The position numbers and the translations under genes were made by a program. Below are positions 1 through 5,654 of a stretch of DNA of 5,754 nucleotides, one piece after another. Numbering within the stretch: the stretch's first letter is position 1; the number at the start of each line of letters is the position of its first letter. The stretch is from a bacterium. Lineage in GTDB: Bacteria > Zixibacteria > MSB-5A5 > GN15 > FEB-12. A model generated the notes under the pieces. It had not been told where the DNA came from. It worked only from the letters and a program-made list of their open reading frames with translations, and made no database searches. The stretch is from the NCBI GenBank assembly GCA_030629485.1, contig DAOVOW010000150.1:1-5754 (forward strand), read 5' to 3'.

Positions 1-153
1 GTCGGTCTGGAGTTGGCCGATGACGTCGAAGGTGTACCAGATAAAGACAGCCGATACAGCCGCCACGCCAGCCAAGAGGAAGACCTTCAGGAAAGTCGAC
101 CTGCCGATGTAGAGGGCATGGATGCGACGCGACAATTTGGATCGGTTTGCCAT
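1..153 (-). CDS. N-terminus of a membrane protein, cut by the window edge (possibly a sensor histidine kinase)
   Basis: Only the first 51 codons are present, and the gene continues past position 1. The ATG at 153-151 shares one base with the serS stop codon (TGATG on the minus strand), so translation is probably coupled to serS. The visible peptide has a basic start (K6, R9, R10, R18), then a hydrophobic stretch at about residues 21-41 (KVFLLAGVAAVSAVFIWY in the middle), then a polar segment ending TFDVIGQLQTD. This is a typical N-in signal anchor with an extracytoplasmic segment beginning after it. Nothing enzymatic is visible. A basic N-terminus, one helix and a short polar linker recall the start of membrane sensor kinases, but that is a guess from layout. 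The reading frame, start and membrane helix are seen directly; the family is inference. Confidence 0.65.
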   Translation of the reverse strand, partial: MANRSKLSRRIHALYIGRSTFLKVFLLAGVAAVSAVFIWYTFDVIGQLQTD

Positions 154-1418
154 CAGCCTATCTTGTCCGCTCCGCCCATATACGGCCGTAGCACGTCAGG
201 GATCGTGACGCTGCCATCGGCGTTCTGGTAGTTCTCCAAAATCGCTGGAATCAACCGCGCCAAAGCCAGCCCGGAACCGTTGAGGGTGTGAGGGAAACGG
301 ACCTTGCCCTCTGCATCCCGGAAACGACAGTTCATGCGACGCGCCTGAAAATCATCGAACGTTGACACCGAGGAGATCTCGAGATACCTGTCGACGCCGG
401 CCGCGTACAGTTCCAGATCATAGGTCTTGGCACTCGCAAAGGAGAGATCACCGGTGGCAAGAACCATCACCCGATATGGCAGCTTCAGTCCCTGCAGGAC
501 TTTCTCCGCCTGAGTGAGCAGACTCTCCAGTTCTTCGAGTGATTTTTCCGGCCTGACGATTTTGACCAGTTCCACTTTTGTAAACTGATGCACCCGAATC
601 ATACCGCGGGTGTCCTTGCCAGCCGCCCCCGCCTCCCGGCGGAAACAGGGGGTGTAAGCGACCAGATTCAACGGCAGCAAAGTGTGATCGATAATCTCGC
701 CTCGATAGACATTGGTCAACGAAACCTCGGCGGTGGGGATCAGGTAGAGATCATCCCGTTCCGTTTTGTACATATCCTCGGCTAACTTGGGCAACTGGCC
801 GGTGCCAAAAAGAGTCTCAGTGGTAACCATGACCGGCACAGAGCACTCGAGGAAACCATCGGCGACGTGCATATCGAGCATATAATTGTACAGCGCTCGC
901 TCCAATCGTGCTCCCAGACCCCTTAGAAAATAGAATCCCGAGCCGGACAGCCGCGCCGCCGCCTCAAGATCGAGAATGCCCAATCTCTCGCCGATCTCCC
1001 AGTGGGGCAGGACCTCGAAGTCCTTCTGTGGTTTCTCACCCCACTCGCGCACGAACCTATTCGCGGACTCATCTTTGCCTACCGGCACGTCGTCGTGCGG
1101 CAAATTCGGCAGCCAACTCATGGCCGTCTGGAGTTCCTGATCGATTTCCCGCAGATCGTCATCCAGGGCACCAATATCCTGGCCAACCTGACGCATAGCG
1201 GCAATGGCTTCATCGGCCGACTCGCCCGCCTTTTTCTTCTGAGCGATCTCAGCCGAAACCTTGTTGCGCTGTCCTTTGAGCTTTTCGACCTGGCGGATTA
1301 CCACACGCCGCTTTTCATCAAGGCCAGTTATTTTGTCGAGATCGCTGGTGTCGTATTTATTGGCCAAACCCTGTTTGACCAGTTCCGGATTCTCCCGGAT
1401 CAATCTCATATCGAGCAT
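153..1418 (-). CDS. serS: Seryl-tRNA synthetase
   Basis: This class II aminoacyl-tRNA synthetase charges tRNA-Ser (and tRNA-Sec where present) with serine, using ATP, in the cytoplasm. The 421-residue length is normal for bacterial SerRS. Residues 1-105 form the N-terminal tRNA-binding arm: MLDMRLIREN opens it, followed by the long charged antiparallel coiled coil at about 30-100 (EKLKGQRNKVSAEI). The catalytic core follows. Motif 1 lies at about 170-195, the serine/ATP pocket segment IPTAEVSLTN at 227-236, motif 2 at about 259-283 (FRREAG then GMIRVHQFTKVE), and motif 3 at about 378-396 (TLNGSGLALARLIPAILEN). The dimer and active-site segment EISSVSTFDDFQARR lies at 347-361. The start is supported by an AGGA ribosome binding site at 1426-1429, seven bases upstream, and by the usual MLD beginning. 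Its stop overlaps the start of the downstream membrane protein. No T-box leader is visible upstream. Confidence 0.98.
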   Translation of the reverse strand: MLDMRLIRENPELVKQGLANKYDTSDLDKITGLDEKRRVVIRQVEKLKGQRNKVSAEIAQKKKAGESADEAIAAMRQVGQDIGALDDDLREIDQELQTAMSWLPNLPHDDVPVGKDESANRFVREWGEKPQKDFEVLPHWEIGERLGILDLEAAARLSGSGFYFLRGLGARLERALYNYMLDMHVADGFLECSVPVMVTTETLFGTGQLPKLAEDMYKTERDDLYLIPTAEVSLTNVYRGEIIDHTLLPLNLVAYTPCFRREAGAAGKDTRGMIRVHQFTKVELVKIVRPEKSLEELESLLTQAEKVLQGLKLPYRVMVLATGDLSFASAKTYDLELYAAGVDRYLEISSVSTFDDFQARRMNCRFRDAEGKVRFPHTLNGSGLALARLIPAILENYQNADGSVTIPDVLRPYMGGADKIG

Positions 1419-1456
1419 AGAGGTTTCCTGTCGATAGCATTTACTTTCTTAGTAGC

Positions 1457-1486
1457 TATTTAGCGACAAGTTCCCCCCCAAAGCAA
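1457..1486 (-). promoter_or_regulatory. Possible serS promoter
   Basis: Read on the minus strand, TTGCTT (1486-1481) and TAAATA (1462-1457) are separated by 18 bases. They lie about 40 bases upstream of the serS start codon. The spacer contains a G7 run. Both boxes are imperfect and the call rests only on position and spacing. Confidence 0.25.
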
Positions 1487-1555
1487 CGAAAAAGCAGCAA
1501 GCAGTCCTTTTCGCGCTACGCGCGCCAGGGTTGATTGCGACTGAACCCGCAGGCA

Positions 1556-1576
1556 CGGGCCTGTTGAAAAAGCCCC
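1556..1576 (+). repeat. Copy 1 of a 21-bp dispersed repeat (CGGGCYTGTTGAAAAAGYCCC)
   Basis: This 21-base module recurs in the same orientation at 5613-5633 with 19 of 21 bases identical. Both differences are pyrimidine changes. Here the ends GGGC (1557-1560) and GCCC (1572-1575) can pair. Similar TTGTTGAAAAAG strings occur at the terminal inverted repeats of some insertion sequences as I remember them, so this may be an IS end or a relic. No transposase gene is nearby. Confidence 0.6.
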
Positions 1577-1582
1577 TTTCCT

Positions 1583-1715
1583 CGTCCTTGCGAGCGACCA
1601 AAGACACTCGTGTCGTTGGGAGTGCGGCAATCTCTCTCTCGCTGTCCACCAACGAATTGAGATTGCCACAGCCGCCCTTAAGAGCCACTTGTGGCCGGCG
1701 GCTTCGCAATGACAG
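1583..1715. repeat. Nested inverted repeat of the 'CATTGCGAG...GGCAATCTC' type, cloverleaf-like
   Basis: The element can fold with an outer stem TTGCGA/TCGCAA (1588-1593 and 1703-1708) and a perfect 9-bp central stem GGCAATCTC/GAGATTGCC (1626-1634 and 1659-1667). Each side arm carries its own hairpin. The left is CCAA-A-GACAC, a two-base loop, then GTGTC-G-TTGG (1598-1619). The right is AGCCGCC/GGCGGCT (1670-1676 and 1697-1703) enclosing GCCAC-tt-GTGGC (1684-1695). Strings such as TTGCGAGCGACCAAAG, GCGGCAATCTC, GAGATTGCCAC and CTTCGCAATGACA are characteristic of a widespread class of non-coding intergenic repeats in diverse bacteria. The pairing is seen directly; the class assignment is from memory. 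Confidence 0.6.
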
Positions 1716-1802
1716 CTTTTGGAGTTTGAGAGTGCCACCCGCCTCTCCCGGAACAGGGCACGCGCGAAGCGCGAAAAAGCCGGTTGCGGCCTCAGAATAG
1801 GC

Positions 1803-1830
1803 TTGCGTTTTCCGATATATGCCATAAATT
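1803..1830 (+). promoter_or_regulatory. Possible rpmB promoter
   Basis: TTGCGT (1803-1808) and TAAATT (1825-1830) are separated by 16 bases and end 30 bases before the rpmB start codon, just downstream of the palindromic element. An alternative -10 is TATATG nearby. Both boxes are weak, so this is a positional suggestion only. Confidence 0.25.
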
Positions 1831-1860
1831 ACCAAGCTTGACTGAAAGGAGTTGAGAATA

Positions 1861-2094
1861 ATGGCCAAAGCTTGCGAAATATGCGGCAAAAAGCCGGGAT
1901 TCGGCAATAACGTCTCACACGCCAACAACACCACCAAGCGGCGTTGGTATCCCAACCTGCAGCGGGTGCGAGCGTTGGTGGACGGCAAACCGAAGCGGAT
2001 TAGCGTCTGCACATCCTGCCTGCGGGCGGGCAAAGTGATCAAGAACGTCCGCGGCCGCAAACCAGCCCCGCAACGCCCCGAGGCCTCGGCGTGA
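1861..2094 (+). CDS. rpmB: 50S ribosomal protein L28 (bL28), zinc-binding form
   Basis: A small basic structural protein of the large ribosomal subunit, 77 residues, normal for bacterial L28. The opening [20 protein letters not shown] and the central [15 protein letters not shown] are the family's hallmark. Two CxxC pairs, C5/C8 and C50/C53, form the zinc knuckle of the C+ form; many other bacteria have C- paralogues lacking these cysteines. The start is the ATG at 1861, with AAAGGAG at 1845-1851 nine bases upstream. A TTG three codons upstream (1852) is in frame but falls right at the ribosome binding site and would add MRI, which the family lacks. The tail after about residue 66 ([11 protein letters not shown]) is a short disordered extension. 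The gene appears to be transcribed alone, ending at a hairpin terminator 36 bases downstream. Confidence 0.98.
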   Translation: MAKACEICGKKPGFGNNVSHANNTTKRRWYPNLQRVRALVDGKPKRISVCTSCLRAGKVIKNVRGRKPAPQRPEASA

Positions 2095-2130
2095 CCTGCT
2101 GACCACCCAAGGCTGAACCAAGTTCTACAA

Positions 2131-2160
2131 GAGCCGCTCCGATGGGGCGGTTTTTTTCTT
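2131..2160 (+). terminator. Rho-independent terminator of rpmB
   Basis: The stem CCGCTCC (2134-2140) pairs with GGGGCGG (2144-2150) around a three-base GAT loop, with one G-T pair, and can extend by a weak G-T and A-T pair. It is followed at once by seven T residues (2151-2157). It lies 36 bases after the rpmB stop and has the classic intrinsic-terminator form. Confidence 0.9.
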
Positions 2161-2231
2161 GCGTATCCGGTGTCACATGCTACGCTATTGCATAGGGCAC
2201 AGACGAGGGTAGGAAACGGAGATAACAACTG

Positions 2232-2262
2232 TTGCGCTTACCCATTTGAATTGCCATATTAT
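2232..2262 (+). promoter_or_regulatory. Possible promoter of the lipoprotein gene
   Basis: TTGCGC (2232-2237) and TATTAT (2257-2262) are separated by 19 bases, longer than ideal. The -10-like box is good and ends about 65 bases before the start codon. A promoter is expected somewhere here because the gene follows a strong terminator, but the exact site is uncertain. Confidence 0.3.
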
Positions 2263-2326
2263 CGGAAACTGAAATGTGTTCTGTTGGTTACGGTCGTTAA
2301 TCACCTTGAAAAGAGGAGGTCCGAGG

Positions 2327-2578
2327 ATGAAACGGATTATGTTACTTTTGGTGATCGGTGTGATCACCATGGCTCTTGTATTCAGCTGTAGTGGCGACCC
2401 CAAGAAGGAGACAAAACCCGATGAAGGGGACACCACTACTCAAGAGACATTGAAGGTGACGGAGGAGCCCGGCAGCGATTCCACGCCAGGAACCCCGCAA
2501 CCGGCGCCCCCGCCAGGGATTACTCAGGAGACACTGCAGGTCATCCCAGAGGAGCCGGTAGAGAAAAAGGGTAAATAG
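2327..2578 (+). CDS. Small predicted lipoprotein with a repeated TQETL motif, function unknown
   Basis: The 83-residue product starts MKRIM, followed by a hydrophobic segment (about residues 5-19) and a possible lipobox ending VFSC with Cys21 as the lipidated residue. F at the -2 position is atypical. The mature part is charged, rich in P, T, E and K, lacks any recognisable fold and is probably disordered. It holds two copies of one motif: TQETLKVTEEP at 38-48 and TQETLQVIPEEP at 66-77, separated by a proline-rich linker (TPGTPQPAPPPG). The ATG at 2327 is chosen over an upstream in-frame ATG at 2276 because a near-perfect GGAGGT lies at 2315-2320, six bases before it, and the signal sequence begins there. 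It is a stand-alone gene, convergent with the kinase gene, with 35 bases between the two stops and no clear terminator. I do not recognise the family. It is likely an envelope-attached protein; its role is unknown. Confidence 0.75.
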   Translation: MKRIMLLLVIGVITMALVFSCSGDPKKETKPDEGDTTTQETLKVTEEPGSDSTPGTPQPAPPPGITQETLQVIPEEPVEKKGK

Positions 2579-2613
2579 CCGGCGTTCAGGAGCCAGTGCC
2601 GACAGCTGTTCAC

Positions 2614-5469
2614 TTAATCGGCGCTCGACGCCCGTTGGAGAGCAGATCGAATACGTTCGACCTCAAAGACAATCTCCTTGTCTTGCGCGTATGATAACGC
2701 CTCACTCAGAATCGTCAGGCCCTCCTGACGATCAGAAGGCGACTCTCCGTAGTGGATCAGACATTCGGCCAAGAGTCGCTCGGCAACAAGTATTAATCTT
2801 GGATCACCGAACCTCTCAGCGTCGCTGACAATCTCTCGTTGACGATGAAAGCACGCTTGCGAGTCTTCGGGGGAAATCGACTTCGTAGCCAGATACGCTC
2901 TACTCATGAGACAAGTTTGTTTGTCGCCCACTGCTTCGGCGAGGGTCAGGGATTTCTGAAAGTGCTTATATGACAACTCGCGACGACCTGTCATGTAGTG
3001 CATCTCCCCGAGGTACGACAATGCAATCGCCAGCACTCGGCGAAGACCCGCCTTCTCGGCTACCTCGACGGCCGTCTGGAGTTCTTGAGCCGCCTGAGAA
3101 TCCTTCCCCTGGCAGTAGTATGCGAAACCTAAGTTTGAGCGGGCCAGAGCCATCACAAGCGGATAGCCCATGTTGGCGGTCTCCTCCAGCACCTCCTCCA
3201 GCTTAGAAATAGCTTTGTCATACTGCCCGAGAATCGTCAGGACATGGGCAATGTTATTAGTGGTCGCGGCGCACCTGGCACGCTCGCGGTACTTGAGGTA
3301 TACAGTATAGGTTGAATCGTACAACTCAAGGGCCTTGTGATAGGCGCCTCTTGACAAGTGGATGCCCGCCATATTGTGCGCTACTGCGGCCTTCTTCATT
3401 GATTCGCCCAAATCAGAGAACATTTGCAGTGACTCTTCGTACTGCGAAAGTGCTTTCTCGAAATCGCCGAGGTAGTAGTAGGCTGTGCCGATGTTTCCTA
3501 TGCTGGAAGCCTTAACCGAGGTTTGGTCTCGATCCTTCGCTATCGCCAAGGCTTCCCGGTACAAAGTCATGGCTTTATGGCAGTCACCTTTGTGAACGTG
3601 TACGTTGCCGATGAGATTGAGAGCTTCCGCCTCTTTGTCACGATCGTTCAATTGACGATTGATACTCAACACTCTCTCAGATAACTTTAGAGCCTCATCA
3701 AACATCGCTCGTCGCTGACGCGTCTCGATGAGTTCACCGAGCGCAGCCGCTTCACCCACCAGGTCTCCCAGCTCTTGCGATATCTGGACCGCGGCTTGAG
3801 CGTAGCTGTCCGCTTCAGCCCACAGCGATTGCGCGATGAAACACTGCGCCAACAGACGGAGCGTGCGAGCTTCATCGGCCTGCTGACCGCGTTGCCGTGC
3901 CTCGACCAGCGCTGATAAGAGCACTTGGTTGGCCTGCTCGTACTGGCCTTCAAGAACCAGGATTTCAGCTACTCCCTCCCGTGCCGCCAGAAGATTCGGT
4001 TCCAGTTTCAGCGCCTGGTCATACAGATCGGAGGCAATCCTCACGTCGGAGGAAGAATGCCGATGTTCGAAGGTATATTTGCCGCGCAGGTAGTACTCGT
4101 AGGCTCTCGGGTTCCTGGTCTCCGGGTCTCCCACCTGGGCCGCCTTCACAACCGACGAGTCGATAGCCAGGGCCGTGCTTACTCCTTCCGCCAACGCTGT
4201 CTTGATAAGATGGAGACGGTCGAGTGTGTCTTCCCAGCGATCAGCCCAGAGATGTTTGCCCGAGGCGACATCTATTAGCTGCGCTGATGCACGCACTTTG
4301 CTTTCGGTCTTGTGAATCGAACCATCCAGGATCAGGGAAACGTCCAGTGCTCGGGCAATATCGACCAGTTCCTTATCAGAATCCTTGTACTTGAGCACTG
4401 ATCGCATCGGCGCCACCCTGATGCTGCCAATGCGGGTGAGGTCGACAATCAGATCCTCGGTGATACCGTGACTCAAGTACTCATCTTCGGGTGGGCCGAG
4501 ATTCCGAAGATATAGCACCGCCAGACTGCTGACATCCGGAGGCGTTGCCGACACTTGCCCGGTTGAAGTCGGCAAGAGAGGTTCTGCATTCTTCAGTCGA
4601 TCAAGGTCGGCGATAACATGATTGATGCTCTGATACCGGTCGGCCGGATTCTTGGCCAGCATTTTGTCGATCATCTCCTGCCTGCAATCGGAAGCGCAAT
4701 CAAGGTAAGTTGCGATTCTTTCCGCCGGTTCGTGAACCAAAGAGTAGATTGTAGCCGGGATATTGTCCCGTTTGAACGGTGAATGCCCGGTCAGCATTTC
4801 ATAGAACACTACCCCCAGAGAGAAAATATCGCTTCGATGGTCGACTTTCAAACCTTGTCCCTGTTCCGGCGACATGTAGCCGGCGGTGCCTACAATGGCG
4901 CCGGGGGATGTGGACAAGGTGTCAGTGTCACCCTTGGCCAGTCCGAAGTCGAGGATTACGCAGCAACCCTTCTTGTCTATCATGATGTTTGAAGGCTTAA
5001 TATCTCGGTGCACGATGCCGGCGGCGTGAGCCTCCGCCAGTCCCGAGCAGAGTTGCGACAATATCTCCAACGACCTTTCATAACTCACTCGGCCACGATG
5101 GATCAGGTCGCGCAGCGACTCACCTGCTATGTACTCCATTGCTATGTATGGACACCCCTCGTGTTCGGCTACTTCATGAATGGTCACGATATTGGCGTGT
5201 CTCAGGGCGGCGGCCGCCTGGGCCTCACGGGTGAAGCGTCCCTTCAGATTCTCATCGGCGGCGACACGGGAGGGCAGGAACTTGAGCGCTACACGTCGCT
5301 TGAGCTTGGTATCCTCAGCCAGATACACCTCACCCATGCCACCGGCGCCGATCTTTCGGATGATGCGGTAGTGCGCTACACAGGTTCCGACGGCACGGGC
5401 CGTGAACGACTGCGTTCGATCATCTTGTGAGTCATCTGGCTTCATGGACACATAACTTGTACGGGTCAA
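2614..5469 (-). CDS. Cytoplasmic Ser/Thr protein kinase with TolB/FlgO-like domain and TPR array
   Basis: A 951-residue three-part signalling protein with no membrane helix. The Hanks-type (PknB-like) kinase domain spans about residues 34-292 and looks active: glycine loop GAGGMGEV (41-48), ATP-anchoring K63 in VALKF, helix-C E82, catalytic HRDIKPSN (154-161, D156), DFG (174-176), activation-segment GTAGYMSPEQ (194-203) and D214 in HRSDIFSLG. Residues about 314-436 match the TolB N-terminal-like/FlgO-like domain often fused to kinases and adenylate cyclases (SSLAVLYLRNL, YLSHGITEDLIVDL, ILDGSIHK, ASAQLIDVASGKHLWADRW). From about 456 to 940 TPR helices follow, from residue 501 in an exact 40-residue register. 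The kinase presumably phosphorylates Ser/Thr of partners recruited by the TPRs; the target is not evident. The longest start is a TTG at 5469, directly after an in-frame stop and three bases after GGAG, which is close. An ATG at 5445 gives 943 residues but lacks a ribosome binding site. Confidence 0.95.
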   Translation of the reverse strand: MTRTSYVSMKPDDSQDDRTQSFTARAVGTCVAHYRIIRKIGAGGMGEVYLAEDTKLKRRVALKFLPSRVAADENLKGRFTREAQAAAALRHANIVTIHEVAEHEGCPYIAMEYIAGESLRDLIHRGRVSYERSLEILSQLCSGLAEAHAAGIVHRDIKPSNIMIDKKGCCVILDFGLAKGDTDTLSTSPGAIVGTAGYMSPEQGQGLKVDHRSDIFSLGVVFYEMLTGHSPFKRDNIPATIYSLVHEPAERIATYLDCASDCRQEMIDKMLAKNPADRYQSINHVIADLDRLKNAEPLLPTSTGQVSATPPDVSSLAVLYLRNLGPPEDEYLSHGITEDLIVDLTRIGSIRVAPMRSVLKYKDSDKELVDIARALDVSLILDGSIHKTESKVRASAQLIDVASGKHLWADRWEDTLDRLHLIKTALAEGVSTALAIDSSVVKAAQVGDPETRNPRAYEYYLRGKYTFEHRHSSSDVRIASDLYDQALKLEPNLLAAREGVAEILVLEGQYEQANQVLLSALVEARQRGQQADEARTLRLLAQCFIAQSLWAEADSYAQAAVQISQELGDLVGEAAALGELIETRQRRAMFDEALKLSERVLSINRQLNDRDKEAEALNLIGNVHVHKGDCHKAMTLYREALAIAKDRDQTSVKASSIGNIGTAYYYLGDFEKALSQYEESLQMFSDLGESMKKAAVAHNMAGIHLSRGAYHKALELYDSTYTVYLKYRERARCAATTNNIAHVLTILGQYDKAISKLEEVLEETANMGYPLVMALARSNLGFAYYCQGKDSQAAQELQTAVEVAEKAGLRRVLAIALSYLGEMHYMTGRRELSYKHFQKSLTLAEAVGDKQTCLMSRAYLATKSISPEDSQACFHRQREIVSDAERFGDPRLILVAERLLAECLIHYGESPSDRQEGLTILSEALSYAQDKEIVFEVERIRSALQRASSAD
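2650..3969 (-). other. TPR array of the kinase with exact 40-residue (120-bp) period
   Basis: Eleven consecutive units begin at residues 501, 541, 581, 621, 661, 701, 741, 781, 821, 861 and 901. The first ten follow one another with no insertion or deletion; the last has a short insertion. Each starts with the G/A-x-x-x-x-x-x-G helix A (GNVHVHKGDC, GTAYYYLGDF, AHVLTILGQY, GFAYYCQGKD, GEMHYMTGRR) followed by a helix B of the (x)KALxxYxEAL type. The 40-residue unit is the long TPR variant of LGN- and MalT-like scaffolds that bind peptides or proteins in a superhelical groove. The repeats are diverged at DNA level, so this is an old duplication. Confidence 0.85.
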
Positions 5470-5499
5470 TCACTCCGCCAATACACGATTGGATATGTT

Positions 5500-5528
5500 A
5501 AGATAGGATTTTAGCCGGTCTTTTGCAA
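5500..5528 (-). promoter_or_regulatory. Promoter of the kinase gene
   Basis: On the minus strand, TTGCAA (5528-5523) and TATCTT (5505-5500) are separated by exactly 17 bases. The -10 box lies about 30 bases before the TTG start. Each box matches the sigma-70-type consensus at four of six positions, and the spacing is ideal. An inverted repeat overlaps the -35 box, which could make the promoter regulated. Confidence 0.5.
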
Positions 5529-5541
5529 CCCTCAAAGGGTT
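5527..5541. promoter_or_regulatory. 6-bp inverted repeat over the kinase -35 box (possible operator)
   Basis: AACCCT (5527-5532) and AGGGTT (5536-5541) form a perfect inverted repeat around the three bases CAA. It overlaps the upstream edge of the putative -35 box at 5523-5528, a usual place for a repressor or activator site. The half-sites are short, so this may be chance. Confidence 0.3.
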
Positions 5542-5586
5542 ACAGCTTATCGAGGTTTTGACCAGGGATAGGCGAGTCCTGTGAGC

Positions 5587-5600
5587 GGCGGGTGGCGGGT
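5587..5600 (+). repeat. Tandem heptamer GGCGGGT x2
   Basis: Two perfect GGCGGGT units in tandem, followed by GGC as the start of a third. They are followed by a hairpin, GCCCGG/TCGGGC around ACGT (5602-5617, with one G-T pair), that leads into the TTGTTGAAAAAG repeat. Short and possibly slippage-derived. Confidence 0.6.
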
Positions 5601-5612
5601 GGCCCGGACGTT

Positions 5613-5633
5613 CGGGCTTGTTGAAAAAGTCCC
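5613..5633 (+). repeat. Copy 2 of the 21-bp dispersed repeat (CGGGCYTGTTGAAAAAGYCCC)
   Basis: Same orientation as the copy at 1556-1576, differing at two pyrimidine positions. The nearby GTTGCGGCC (5642-5650) also recurs at the first element's right end (1783-1791), but the material between the two modules differs in the two places. This suggests modular or degraded copies of a larger repeat family. Confidence 0.6.
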
Positions 5634-5654
5634 TATAGATAGTTGCGGCCGGTC

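Larger units (their letters stand above)
1503..1780. repeat. Palindromic intergenic element with 17-bp inverted flanks
   Basis: The gap between serS and rpmB (1419-1860) has no credible gene; most of it is this element. Its flanks are inverted copies matching at 16 of 17 bases: TTTTCGCGCTACGCGCG at 1508-1524 and CGCGCGAAGCGCGAAAA at 1761-1777. Each flank is itself nearly palindromic. Inside lie GGGTT/AACCC (1528-1532 and 1544-1548), a TTGAAAAAGCCCC module (1564-1576), the nested structure at 1583-1715, and GTGCC/GGCAC (1732-1736 and 1757-1761). The open frames crossing it are low-complexity and arise from the palindromes. It looks like a dispersed, MITE-like or REP-like intergenic repeat with no coding capacity. 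The inverted repeats are seen directly; mobility is inference. Confidence 0.6.

Noticed and set aside
13..231. Plus-strand open frame at the left edge
   Set aside because: Antisense to the serS C-terminus and to the membrane protein start, which has a better explanation on the minus strand.
1419..1500. T-box leader for serS
   Set aside because: The upstream space has no T-box sequence or specifier hairpin, and the palindromic element begins about 85 bases before the start.
1503..1780. CRISPR array
   Set aside because: The repeats are inverted and nested, not direct repeats with regular unique spacers, and no cas gene is present.
1531..1800. Open frame of 89 codons on the plus strand in the serS-rpmB gap
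   Set aside because: It lies wholly inside the palindromic element, and its sequence simply reads through the inverted repeats. No ribosome binding site.
1449..2228. Open frame of 259 codons on the minus strand across rpmB and the palindromic element
   Set aside because: It is antisense to rpmB and its terminator, and its composition is low-complexity and Arg/Ser/Cys-rich. It matches no family and is produced by the repeat region.
5008..5430. Open frame of 140 codons on the plus strand
   Set aside because: Antisense to the conserved kinase domain (HRDIKPSN, DFG and glycine loop lie on the other strand); no ribosome site or family resemblance.
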